DNA of 64,000 nt from Pocillopora verrucosa (GCF_036669915.1 NC_089323.1:17573587-17637586), one strand, 5' to 3'. Positions 31,384 through 43,080 are shown, counted from the first letter of the stretch. Made by a program: numbers and translations. The notes: generated from the sequence alone by a model not told the origin.

Positions 31384-33938
31384 ATGGAGTTCACCAATAA
31401 GGTGAGTTATGTTTTTCATTAGTAATAACTAAAATACGACAGATAAATAACTTAAATCTCGGTTATTTATGGGAATTCAGCTGTTAACTCAATATCGGGT
31501 AATAAGCCGTCTATTTGAACACTCCACACCAAACGATGGGCTATGAGTCTAGACAACGGAGAGGTTTTTGATTCTGAAGTTCGCATTCATGAGGGGGAAA
31601 AAGCTGAAATTTTAAAGAGCCGCGGATTTCAGACTTTCGTGAGCGATTTGGAAACCAAATTTGCATTGTTAACTTTCGATTCTATTCCTTGTTCTCGCCT
31701 ATTTTATTTATTATCATTGAGTCAAAACATCGATAAATTGAAATTTAAACGAGTTTTCAGTTTGATGAAAATGACGCGTTTTTCATTTGAAACAAACTTT
31801 CAATGTAAATTGATATTTAAAAGTATATCGAATTAAATCTACTCAGTTATGTATCTAGGTCAAATTTTTATATTTTTATGCATAATTAAAATGTCAGCCA
31901 CATCATGAGTTCTCACCACATCACGTCTGTATATATGATAAATTTCCTGCTTAAATGCTAAATGCTAACATGTCGTATCCAAACTTGAATTTATTTACAA
32001 TTTACTGAGTATTTTAACATGATTCGTGTGCACGCGAACGAGATTAGTGAAATGTTTTCCGTGACTTTTGGCGATTTAAATGTACGAAGGATGTCGGACT
32101 CGTCTCCAGTCATCTTTCATTTGTCTATGGAAGAGTACGAGTGAGACGGGAATGAGTCTGATTGATACGCAACGAAGGAGATGGCGGGAAAGTATTTTCT
32201 TCCCATATCTCGTTGTGCGCCTATGCAGAGATAACTTGAAGAAAAATTCACCAACTAATCACGCTAATATTTAGTTCATGTACAAATCATTTATTTTGTT
32301 TTTTTTTCTTCTTTGAATAGGACGAGTATGAACAATTCCTAAAAAGTCCAGATAACAAAGATAAGCTGATAGTGATCGACTTTTATGCGGATTGGTGTGG
32401 TCCGTGCAGAAAAATCAAACCAGCTTTCAGGGTGAGTGATGAGATAAAGAACGGACGTTAGAAGAGCACGGGGGGGGGGGGGGTTTAAGATACATGTGAA
32501 CCGTACCCCTCTCCTCTGGTATAAAAATTTGGAACGAAAGGTACCTTGATTTTCTTCTGAATTCCAATATAACGGTGACATTTAAGTCCCCAGCTCCACC
32601 CCCTTACCCCACTTTTTTTTTTATCGTGGTTTCGTCATTCTTCGGTTTGTGACTGTATTAATGAGATATTGACAGATGTAGTTGCTCCAAATAAACATTT
32701 CTACTTCAGTTATCTTGAATGAAACATCTGTGTATATGTGTGAGGGCGGAAATTTGCGCCCAAAAGATTGGTGTAAAAAATTTGCATTTTCTTTTAACAG
32801 AAACTCGCTGCCAAGTTTACTGATGTAGTCTTCGCAAAAATTGATGTTGACGAAGCTGAAGTAAGTGAACAACTATTAAACAGAAAGACACAAACAGTGA
32901 ATAAAAAAAAAATTTTACTTTAATGATAGTTGATATTAGCAAACAGTGACGATGTGACTAAGATGACATTTATAGTCAAGATTACATATGACGACACGTG
33001 ATAACACCTGACAACACGTTTCTTTAGCTCAGTGGTAGAGTATCGGAGCGCAAAGTCCGAAGTTTTGATGTTCCATTCCTCGTGAGAGAATCAGATGTTT
33101 TTCTTTGTTCTGTGATCTTGATAAAAAGATAAACAGCATTCTTTAAGGTGTTGTTGCTGTCTCTATTTTTCTGTTGGTAAATGACATCAATATGTCATGA
33201 TAGCCTTGGATGGGGAAAAAGGGCAGGTCATTATGCGTTAGATGTGTATTGTTTTGTCTTTGTAGGCCATAGCCGAGGCGGAAAACGTAGAAGTCATGCC
33301 TACATTTGTTTTTTACAAGAATGGAAACAAGGTAATCGAAACAAGGCACTTAAAGAAGAACTTACACGAGTTTTAATACAAGTGACAAAATAAGTGGGCA
33401 TGCTCAGCTCGCGTGAACAGAGACAATCATTGCGCAAAATGACTGCCGTCTGAAAAGTCTCACTATTCAAGTAGGCCGACACTGGCCGCGCATGCACATT
33501 TATTTTTTCCGCTGTGCTGTTTTACCTTCTAAAACACAGGCATGTGTTTTTCGAACGATAATGGCGATAACAAAAAATTTTGGGCATGCTAACGTTATAT
33601 GATACCTCTCGCTTAAAGTTCAATGTCTTTAACCCTCTAACCCTGAGGGCGACAAGCATCTCATTTCTCACTACGGTATCACTCCTGAATAAAACATTAG
33701 GCTCGTGAGAATTAAGCATATGATCCCAAATTTGAAAAGCTCTTGATTTTCATCTAAATTCTCCTTGCCAATTCCATAAGAAATGTATAGAGAACAGTAT
33801 GGAGAATAAAAATGCTGATATCAGGGTGTAAAAAGTTGACTGAAACTATTTGCTTTGTTTTTCTTTTTATTCCAGTTACATTCATTCAGTGGATCAAACG
33901 AAAAGGACTTAGAAGAAAAAATAAAAGAACTTAAGTAG
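31384..33938 (+). CDS. TXN: Thioredoxin 3 of cluster (WCGPC)
   Basis: Exons 31384-31401, 32321-32431, 32801-32860, 33266-33331 and 33876-33938, all phase 0, give 105 residues. Exon 1 is MEFTNK. Exon 2 is two codons longer than in its neighbours (KSPDNKDK before LIVIDF) and has FYADWCGPCRKIKPAF. Exon 3 encodes FTDVVFAKIDVDEAE. Exon 4 has the cis-proline motif EVMPTFVFYKNG. Exon 5 ends EEKIKELK. Again only the two catalytic cysteines remain; human Cys73 aligns with Val. Expected role: cytosolic disulfide reduction with thioredoxin reductase. The gene is most like ordinary animal Trx-1 in exons 3-5. Exon positions match the two upstream genes, consistent with tandem duplication. A tRNA-like SINE lies in intron 3 and a subfamily C MITE in intron 4. 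An ATTAAA about 30 nt after the stop is the only nearby candidate poly(A) signal. Confidence 0.92.
32469..32485. repeat. Poly-G run in thioredoxin 3 intron 2
   Basis: About 16 consecutive G on the plus strand, 38 nt after the exon 2 donor. Comparable runs are at 34436-34447, 53689-53706 and 56720-56755, and a poly-C run at 30559-30577. Confidence 0.8.
33015..33130 (+). repeat. tRNA-derived SINE copy
   Basis: TTTCTTTAGCTCAGTGGTAG (A box) is followed by a pairable stem TCGGA/TCCGA around an 8-nt loop, a B-box-like TGTTCCATTCC and the tail TTTTTCTTTGTTCTGTGATC. It is the plus-strand counterpart of 3345-3482. The B box is mutated and the anticodon loop is one base too long, so a functional tRNA is unlikely. 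Confidence 0.65.
33629..33840. mobile_element. Subfamily C MITE in thioredoxin 3 intron 4
   Basis: TTAACCCTCTAACCCTGAGG ... TATCAGGGTGTAAAAAGTTGA, about 212 nt; the right terminus is mutated. It ends 35 nt before exon 5. Confidence 0.75.
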
Positions 33939-36900
33939 TATTCTTTCCTACATTTAACAAGGACAAAATTAAAAACTTTCCTTTTCTGTTATGACAATAT
34001 TTTGACCGAAAGAATCACTCATATATTGATTTTAATGGAACCTAATGTCGATGTTATTGTTGTAACTTTTGTGGAAATTCGAAACATGATTTATGATTTA
34101 TATTGAGTTTGTACCTAAGATTTTTATTTTGTATCTGGGTCAGGATAACCAAAGCGAACTGGGACCTAACTTGTGCTGATGACTCACCAAACACTCTCAG
34201 TTCGTCTCAACATTTTATACGCAGACCCGCTGACGAAATCCCATCTCACTTTCCTTACCTCAGCCCTAGAGTTTCAGTAGTAAAACTCGTTTCTCCTTTG
34301 TTTTTCCGTTGTCGTGATGGCGGCAGCACAATATGCGATCATTTTGAAAACAGAGAAAGACTGGGTGACTTGTTTGGGTTCAGGGAAGGGGTGTGGGTAG
34401 GTGGAGAGAGGGGTTGGGGCTGCTGAAGTAGAACGGGGGGGGGGGGATGGAGATGGAGAGTTTCTTTCAGAGTCTGAAATTTACGTCTTTTACTTCTGCT
34501 CCCTTATATCTCTGTCTACGTTTCCAGTCATGAACCAGGGAGAAAAAAGAGAAAAGGAATGCATGAGAAAATTGAGGAGGTAGAGAAAACACATGGAATG
34601 CGCGCAAAAATGAAGACGAGAAAAAGTAATGGCGAGGGTATACTTAGTTTAGGGGTTTGGAATGGGGTGGGGTCACGAGGAGACTCCTTGCAATTGGAAG
34701 AGAAGCACGAGGAATCACACCAAGGGTGTGTGCACAGGGGCGAGGTGCGGAGAACTGAGAACGACCGAGAAACTGAGAACGGGGAACGTAAGATGTCTTT
34801 GGGGCAACCATAGAGTAACCACGCAGAGAATGCATCGAAAAAAGTTAATTCACGTCATGAAAATGGCACTAAATAAATGTCGTTTTAATGGTCACATATT
34901 ACAAGAAATGGCTCAAGTAAAGAACCGAAAAAGGTGATTTATTCTTGCTTTGATGAGATTCTTTGTTCTAAATAATTACAAACTTTTTTCTTATCGTTCT
35001 GGAGGAATGAAAGTGTCATCAATTTGATCCGTCATATTGAAAATGACATGGGGATTGTTTCAAGGCGTACTGCCAAACTTCTCAGAACGTTCGGATGAGG
35101 TACTTACTTCAACTTGAAATCGCTCAGGCTTAAAAGAATCTTCACTCTAATTGATCAAGAATTTCGATATTCCTATAGTTTTATTGAGAGGTAAGTGAGC
35201 GATCATTTATAGGTCTAAAACAATAGGCGAGCTTACGAGAAAACTTAAAACAATATTACAAAAACACCTCAAAAAGACCTTAAATGAGGGTGAAGATTGG
35301 GGGATAGAGTATTTAGACATTAGATTTCAAAGTTCTTTGTCGTAATACCTAAGGCGAGTCTAGGAATTAGGAAACGATAATTGTATGGTAAGTATCGAAA
35401 AAATTTTTTTAAATTTTTGAGAGAAATCACTACTGAAAAGCTGACACCGGAAAAGGGAGATTGAACGTGAACGTGCCAGTATGGTCCAAGACGAGAATTA
35501 CGGCATCGCTTTCAAATTCTCTCTTTTGTGATGATCACGGAGAAGGGGAGGTATCTGTGAGAGACTTGTGGCAGTTGTATGTGCGTTATGCATTGTAGTA
35601 AACCGACTTCGAATCGTTGCCTGAGACTATGGTCATGTTAACAGTGCCACACCTACTCGGCCTTAAAAGATGCACACCGTCATATAAACACGCCACTTCT
35701 TCATGTAGTTCTATTTCAAGGTTTATTGCATAGTAGTCGAATGCATAGTTTTATTGGAGTACATACTGCGAAATGAAAGAAGATCGATTAACTGAGATTG
35801 ATTTTGTTTTTACTACTTACAGTCTCTTTTCAGAGATGTGAGTAGTAACGAAGGAGAGTCTAGGGTATTGTTTTGTCTCTTTTTTTTATGATCGTAGGCA
35901 ACATTAATTCTTCAGTAAACATCACGTCATTTTTAAGAGCCGTAAGCTGAAACATTTCTCCAGCTGATGATTACTCTAAAGGATACACTTACACTCCATA
36001 GAAACTACACGCATAGATTCTTAAACACGCTCGAAAACTGTCGTGGAATCGCTATTTTCGTGCGTGATCCGCGACTTGCGTGTTTTCGTTGGTGCGAGGG
36101 AACTGGGATTATTAACAATTCAACATGGAAGCCTTCTGAAGTTGATAGCTGGAGCGTCGACTGTCTTGAGGAAATTCAAGCTTGTTTTCAACTAAATGCG
36201 GATTATCTACGCGGCTGGCGTTCAGGAACTGTTTTTTCTAGATTGGGGTCGTCTGAACATAAGGTTCATCCCAGGAGTGGCTGCAAAACAGAGTAATGAA
36301 GATCACGGTAAACAAGCTTTCACACTACTTAGTGATCAAGCTTAGTACCGCGGAAAGAAAAATTAGGTAAACATTACATTTGCCAGAGGTAAGCATAATT
36401 TTAACAATACTGGATGTAGCATAATGATTTGTTTTGTTAGTTGGTATATGAGGCTTTATCAAGGAAAATATTGGTCAGGGCTTGCGGAAGGTTTCGTAAT
36501 TTATTCAGCGCGATATTCAAAATATTATTTACACCACGTGCACGAGGTTTACTGTTTCGAATGAATATCGCATCAAGTGGAAACCACATTTCAGGTTTCT
36601 GCTGGCAAAAAAAATAAAAAGATTTAAAATAAAAGTAAATGAATAAATAATAAGATAATAAACCCACAAGAGATCATTTTTAAGGTGTTGAAAAAAGGGT
36701 TTAAAAAATCAGGTTTTCCAAGTACTTCATCAAAATACTACTTTCGCTTTTTCTTTGTGCCAAAGAAATGTCATATTGTAGAAAACCTCAAAATATAAAC
36801 ATGGAAAGAGACGAAAATACCTAAGATTAAATGATAGATGAATCAAGAGCCTTGATGATCGAGGATGGAGAAGATTGACTTAGATTACAATTGATACAGC

Positions 36901-36995
36901 AAGAATATCTCTTTAATAATTTATGTATACAATTCTCAAGTACAAGGTGAGAGGAGAAACATAAACCAGAAAATTGATCCTTAAAGTTTGGAGCT
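33939..36995. other. Intergenic region after the thioredoxin cluster
   Basis: No supported gene. A plus-strand frame at 35967-36296 (109 codons) is the longest open frame not explained by repeats, but it matches nothing I know and lacks good flanking splice sites. Poly-G at 34436-34447 lies in purine-rich DNA (34380-34760). The rest is AT-rich. Confidence 0.4.
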
Positions 36996-37320
36996 TTAAC
37001 CCTTTAACCCTTTCAATCCCAATATATAATAACTAATCCTTCGTACTGTCTGTCATACAATCTTTTGATATTAATTGGAAGAATTTAGTATTGGATCAAC
37101 TTAAAGTCCCCTAGATTATATTTTGCTTTATTCTCATCACTTTTCTTCTTGATATGTGTTGATATTGTATGGAGAAGTTTTCTCTTGGTCACTCATGGGA
37201 GTAAAAGGGTTAAGCCCCAAGAGCGATCGGCTTATAATTTCTCACTACAGTATCACTCCTTAATCAAACGTTAAGGTCATGAGAAGGAAAGAGATGATCA
37301 TAAACCAAGGGATTCAATTA
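36996..37320. mobile_element. Nested MITEs: subfamily A (37004-37213) inside a subfamily C end
   Basis: The outer element begins TTAACCCTTTAA at 36996. At its inner TTAA sits a complete subfamily A element (TTAACCCTTTCAATCCCAAT ... CATGGGAGTAAAAGGGTTAA, 37004-37213). The outer element then resumes at 37214 with GCCCCAAGAGCGATCGGCTT and TTTCTCACTACAGTATCACT, which matches the subfamily C copy at 33629. The outer element fades after about 37320. Confidence 0.72.
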
Positions 37321-37985
37321 TTTTGTTAAAAGTTTTTGGTAAAAAAAAACTCTTCTGATTGAGACCTTATGTAAGCTTCATCAAGTTGTCTTTCTTAAAA
37401 TTCTATCATTAAAACTTGGATATTTGACAGTAATTTTCATTTGTCAAAATTTTTTTCCAGTAATGAATGTTAATCATTCATTGCAGCAAAGAATGATAAT
37501 AATAGTATAATAGTAATGATAATGATAGTAGTTATGTGTTGTTTTTGTAATTTTACAGACCTCCAATTTTTATTTTAGAAAGAGAAAGACTTATATAATA
37601 ACCATACAACAAACTTTACTTTGGGTCTATTGCATAAATCCAAAAAGTACATCAGAAACCATATGATTTTTATCTCTGCCCTTAAAAATAATACATTAAT
37701 TACAAATAACAATATCAAACTGACCAGAATCCACAGGGGATGCTAATTTTTTTAGCACATATGAAGAATATTTTTGAATGTCCATAAAGTTTGCTTAGGT
37801 TTAAAGATGAATCATTTATAAGGCAAAAAAGTACATTTAAAAAGTAAAAACAATATGTTTTGTGACACTAGGTCATAATCAGGGTTATCTTTTAATGATT
37901 TTATAGCTGTAGAAAGTTTGCCTGTTCCTTTAGCTTTATGTACTCAATTGTCTCGTGTAATTCAACAGATAGATTGGTACAAGAG
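37321..37985. other. Intergenic AT-rich DNA
   Basis: No exon recognised. Holds a degenerate trinucleotide patch (GATAATAATAGTATAATAGT) near 37490-37530. Confidence 0.45.
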
Positions 37986-38330
37986 AACAAGCCTTGGAAA
38001 GACAAGCCTTGGTACTTGGATTGTAAACAAGCCATGGAAAGATGAGCTTTGGTTGGTGGCCTGTGAACAAGCCTTGGTACATTAACTGTGGACTAGGATT
38101 GGTGCGTGGGCATTGGACAAGTCTTGGATGGTGGCCTGTGGTCAAACCTTGAAGGGTGATCTTTGGACAAACCTGGGTGTGTGGACTGTGGATAAGCCTT
38201 GGTATTTGGCCTCTGTGCAAGTTCCAGTGAGTGGCCTGTGGAATAGTCTCAGTTGGTGGCCTGTGGACAGGCCTTGGTACTTGGCCCATGGATAAGTCTT
38301 GGTGGACAATGGACAACCATGGATCTTGGA
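37985..38330. repeat. Degenerate minisatellite, ~25-nt unit
   Basis: About a dozen diverged copies of a unit like AAGCCTTGGTATTTGGCCTC TGTGC, with the cores GCCTTGGTA and GGCCTGTGGA recurring. The periodicity keeps frames open on both strands (for example 37936-38430 minus and 38113-38295 plus), which is a repeat artefact rather than a gene. Confidence 0.8.
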
Positions 38331-38592
38331 TCAGAGTGGTCGTCTGATGAGGCTGAATGATAAATGATAAACCAGAAGGAAAAAATGCAACAGGTAAGAT
38401 ATAAACATTTTTGTTTCCTGTACTGGACATTTATAATCAAACAAGACTCAGATGGGTACCTGGAACCCCAAAGACATTTCTTTGTAGCTTGTCATTATGC
38501 ATGCTTACTCTGCAAATATGATAATGCTGTAGGAACTGTACTCAGATCACAAATGCACTTCCTGAATGTCATGTCATGGTCACTCATTATAG

Positions 38593-38593
<1 letters not shown>

Positions 38594-38640
<47 letters not shown>

Positions 38641-39000
38641 TTATTTAACATGGTCAGAACACTTAGCTAAAAGCTAGTTTACAGGTACGCCACAAAATAA
38701 AAAGAGAAAAGGAAATTATAAAGCCTTGTGAAGGTATATAAATTTAAATAAATTAAGATTAAGAACTAGCTAATATTAAAATTATATAAGAATTTAACAA
38801 TGTAGTCACCAAGTAAAATGTATAAAATGTAATCATTAAAAACAGTAAATATAATCAAGGATAGATCCTCACCGCACTAGAGTCCCGTGAGATCTAATGT
38901 TTTTAAGTAATTTTTAATAGTAATAAATGTTTGTATCTTTCGAGACTCGTCCGGTAAAGCGTTCCATAATTTCGATGCAGCATATCTCCATATCTCCATA
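38594..39000 (-). mobile_element. LINE (CR1/L2-like) 3' end with tetranucleotide tail
   Basis: The minus strand encodes ASKLWNALPDESRKIQTF followed by ITIKNYLKTLDLTGL and a stop at 38877-38879. This is the typical reverse-transcriptase C-terminal motif (LWNxLPxxxR...F...LK..L) of CR1/L2/jockey-type non-LTR elements. About 230 nt of 3' UTR follow, and the element ends in (TTGA)n at 38594-38642, about 12 units. Short 5'-truncated copies with tetranucleotide tails are normal for such LINEs. Confidence 0.7.
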
Positions 39001-39040
39001 TCTCCAACTGAGCTTGTGCTGACTTCCTCAGCATGAAGCA

Positions 39041-39190
39041 ACTGGGGTCCATTTGTTCAAAGGGCAGATAATACTATCCAACTAATAAATCACTATCCAG
39101 TGGATAGTGTTACCAAAACATACTGCACTAGCCACCTTATATAGATTTATCTGTTGGATAGTGTTATGCAATCTTCGAACAGTTGCATCC
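39041..39190. mobile_element. Short palindromic MITE with GGATA/TATCC repeats
   Basis: TCCATTTGTTCAAAGGGCAG at the left pairs with CTTCGAACAGTTGCATCC-like sequence at the right. Internal TATCCAACTAATAAATC, CTATCCAGTGGATAGTG and GTTGGATAGTG form further inverted pairs. It lies right next to the LINE fragment. Confidence 0.65.
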
Positions 39191-40504
39191 TTAAGTCTTT
39201 CCTGGAGGAAGTGAAGTAAGTCTGTCACAAGTTACACCTCAGCTATTTTCCCCTTAAGTTTCCCTTAAAGTTTGTTGAATGAAGAGGGAGGCACTGGATG
39301 AGTAAATTGTCTTGCTCAAGATTCATTGAAAATTGAAGTACATGATTTTTAGTCACTATATCTAAAAACCAACATGAAGCTGATACTAGAGTAAACTAGA
39401 CCAAAACACTGATCTGTTCCCAGCTTTTGTTGTACCCTTTTTGCCCTTGAAGATGAAAATATAAATTCCTTACAGTTTCTTCCTAACAACAATTATCATT
39501 CTAGTGGGGGGAATTTGGTACTTGATCAAACATTATCTCCAAGTTGACATTTCTCTTTGCTCAGCTCCATTTTGCGTAAAATGTTATTGATATTGAACAG
39601 AAATGTAGTTCTGGGAGAAACTTCTTTTTCTTCATGAGGGGGAGTTTACAGGTCTGAGACATTATTTTTGAGAAAATTCCTTTCTAATGGGTCAATATGA
39701 GATTATGATTGACTTGCTATTTTTGTTGTGGCTGTGATATTCATGTAACATTAAGGGCCTGATGTTGTATGCAGTTAAAGGTCAATGCTAGAAACCCTCA
39801 GGAAGTCATGTATACAAGCTAAATAGTGGATTATTTTAGACTAGTTTAGAATTTCTTATGTAAAGGAAATGTTTTTAGCAGGGTTTGGCTAGTGTGTTGT
39901 GTTTTTACCTACTTTTTATTTTTCTGTGATTAAAATCAGCATCCTGTCTAGGAAGTAAGAATCTCAGTTTTTTCATGCTTAAAAAAAAAAAGGGATAAGC
40001 CCCGGTGGGGTGAGGCACTAAACCTGTATGCTGTTTATTTTTCTTTGATTTAAAAAAATTGGAACACTCCTCCATCATCTATTATAGGAATAGGATAAAA
40101 TTTTTTCGAGTAGAATATTAACAACATCATTCCTATATCTTGTTTCATAGATTTACCAAATGGAAAGTATCACAACTGGACATCACAAGCCAAGCAACAA
40201 AGCTGAGGATACTTCAAAGATCAACAACATGGGACTCATCATGGTAAAGGAACCCTGATGACTGGCACTGGAAGCAAGTACAAGATTATTTATCATTTCC
40301 ATCAATGCTAGATTTAATTTGGGCCCAGCCCGGGAGGTCATTGAATGGGGGTGCAGCTGGCCCGGGGTTTTCCTCCTAGGAGCAAGTGGACGTACAGGGA
40401 GGTTTTTCACCCAGCTGTTGTTCCACCACCCCCATTCATTAAGCTCTTTCTTTTTTTGTAGTTCATAATAATGGGAATGTGTGTGCCACAGTTGTTCAAA
40501 CAAG
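39191..40504. other. Intergenic, no gene seen
   Basis: AT-rich sequence without splice-bounded coding similarity. The open frame on the minus strand at 40183-40503 has no recognisable domain. Confidence 0.4.
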
Positions 40505-43080
40505 TGCTTTTGGGGTCTCAGGTTCCAGGGCTTAAGTTTTTTGGTCTCAGTTTTTACTGATTTTTGGTCCTAGTCAGCTCAGATTTCTGGGTCAAGGAAT
40601 TTTTGGGTCCTGGGTTTTTTTTTTTTTGGTAAGTCTTTTAGGTCTTTGTTTATTATAGATTCAGGTGAATGGGCTTAGGCTTTTGGGTTGTAGGTTTTCA
40701 TTGAATGTCTACTCTCAGAGCTTGGGTTTCTGGGTCATAGGATTTCAGGTCCTGGGTTTTTCAGGTCATGGTAAGTTTTTTGGTTCTTAGGTTTCTTTGG
40801 GTTCAGGCTTAATGGGCATAGGTTTATGGGTCTTGCTTTTTTTTCAATCTCTCTAATCTTTTAGCTTAGGTCTCTCTGGGTCATGGGATATTTGGGTCCC
40901 GGGTTTTTGGGATGGTGGGACTTTTTGGGTCTAAGATTTCTTTGGGTTCAGGTTTAATGTGCTTAGGTCTTTGGGTCTTGCTTTTGATTTAATCTCTCAG
41001 ATCTTTTAGCTTAGGTCTCTCTGGGTCATGGGATATTTGGGTCCTGGGTTTTCTGGGTGGTGGGTTTTTTGGGTCTAAGATTCCTTTGGGTTCAAAGGTT
41101 TTTGGGTCTTGGTTTTTTTTTTTATATCTCCAGTCTTTTAGCTTAGTAGGTTTCTTTCACATTGGATTTTCTGGTTTCAAGTTTTCTAGTTGTAGATATT
41201 TTCATTCTTACATTTTTCAGGTCTCAGATAATTATATTGGGGTCCTTAGAGGTTTTTGCTCTCAGGTTTTAAAAGTGTCAGGTTCATGGGACTTTAGCTT
41301 TTTGGTTCTGGGTTTTTGTGGTCTTAGGCTTTTCAGGCCATAGGTATTAAAGGGTCTAAGGTCTTTTAGGTCAGATTTTTTGGGTTTCAGGTTTTTTCTG
41401 TTTTAAGATTTTTGTTCCTTAAGATTTGTGTATTTTAGGTTTATCGGGTCCAAGGCAGTTGGGGTCATCGTTTGGTGTTATGTCCTTTTCATAGATTTCC
41501 AAGTCTTAGGTTTTCTGAATCCTTTCTGGGTGTGGGATTTCTGGTCCTCACTATTTTTCTAGGTGCTAAGTTTAGGTATTTTCTCCTTACTGTTGGTCTT
41601 TATCATCATAATATGATTTAAGAGACAAGCAGTAAGTGAGATGGAACCACTTAGGAATTTCTTTCATGCCTGCATTCCCTAATTTTTGCACTTGTTTGAA
41701 CAAAGTTTGGGGAGGTTAATGTTAGATTTAGTTGTCACGATTTCTACCTGTGATTGATTTTTTCCTGTTTGGAGTTTGCATGTTATTCTAAGACTACAAC
41801 AGATTCAATCTCAGTTTTCTAGGTCTAAGGCATTATTGAACATCATTTATCTACCAAATTGAATTTCACGGTGACTGTCATAGGTGTGTGACACACATGA
41901 AAATTGGAGCAAGTGCATATTTAGTAGACACTGAGTTGGCTGTTTCCACTTTCAAATTCAGGGGGCTAAACTTTTAAGGCAAGGATTGTCACCTCAAGGA
42001 GAAAAACTTTCAAAACAATTTAAATTTCAAATATAAAAATATAAGGAGACTAAGGTATAGCTTGAAGTAAGGAGATTTCTTGGTTATCTTCAGGTCTTTT
42101 TTGGTCTTAGATTTTTTTTCTGGTCCCAGTCCTTAGGTATTTGGATTTTTAAGCCCTGGGTTTTTTAGGCTGCTGGTCCTTTGGGTGTGAGAATTTTGGG
42201 TCTTCAATAGGTTTTGCATCAAAGGTTTTTTCGGTGTAGTTCATTTAGATTGTGATTGAAGCTACAATTGGATATTGGTAACCACAGACAAATTATATAA
42301 TTTGGAATGGAGAAATTGGTTACTAGAGAATTTTTACAAAGCCAAACTAAGCTACAAATAATTCTAAGACATACCTCATTGCTCAAATGGAAGCTTTCAA
42401 AACAATTACAAATTAGTAATATCTTAAATATTAATAATAGTTAATATTACCAACATCATGCTGACACAATTTTCTTTATATACTTCTGGGTCTTAGATTT
42501 CCACACCATAGGTTTTCTTATTCCAAGGTGTATCAGGTTTTCCAGATCTAAGTTTGGTGGGTTGTGGTTTTCCTTTGCTTAGGTTTTCTAGTTCCCGAGG
42601 TTTTTTGGTATTAAGGTGTTCTAAGTGTTGGGCTTTTGGGCCTCAGGTTTCTGAATCTTGGATTTCTCAGTCTAAGGTATATTTTTAGATCTTTCTCTTT
42701 GTGGGTCCAGGATCTTTTGGGCTGAGGTTTAACCAGTTTTAAGTCTAGGGGTGTTAGAATTTTCTTGATCTCAGATTTCCATGTCTCAGGTATATTTAAC
42801 GTATTCCTACCATTTCATAGTAAGTATAAGGGTTAAAGGTCTCTGGGTCTCAGATTTCTGAGTCTTAGGCTTCATAGTTTTAGGTTTCTGGGTCATAGTG
42901 ATTTCTGGGTGTTCCATGCTCTTTTTTTTGGAGGGGGGGGGGTGGTGGGAGAAGGGGGTCTTAGTTAGGTATTTGTCCTAGGAATTTGAGGGAAACATGT
43001 CATTCTAGGATTTCCTGGCCTAAGGGTTTCCAGAGTTTTATGATGTTTTAGGATACCAGTTTTTTAGGTTGGCATGATGT
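40505..43080 (+). repeat. GT-rich degenerate minisatellite (TTTNGGGTCTTAGG-like)
   Basis: Dense blocks at about 40505-41570, 42090-42245 and 42480-43080 repeat a ~10-13 nt motif such as TTTTGGGTCTTAGGTTT or TTTCTGGGTCATGGG. The gaps are unrelated AT-rich DNA. The plus strand is strongly G+T and the minus strand A+C. Single units are diverged, so the array is old. It is non-coding; the short frame at 41086-41343 follows from the repeat. A poly-G tract at 42933-42943 interrupts it. Confidence 0.8.

Noticed and set aside
33024..33096. Functional tRNA gene
   Set aside because: A box and one stem are present but the anticodon loop has 8 bases, the T arm is broken, and a SINE tail follows; a SINE is the better explanation.
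37936..38430. 164-codon minus-strand frame, proline/histidine rich
   Set aside because: Entirely explained by the ~25-nt minisatellite, which is open on both strands.
38594..38648. CRISPR-like or regulatory array from regular short units
   Set aside because: Simple (AATC)n microsatellite, here the tail of a LINE; there are no spacers.
41086..41343. Phe/Ser/Gly-rich frame
   Set aside because: Translation of the GT-rich minisatellite.
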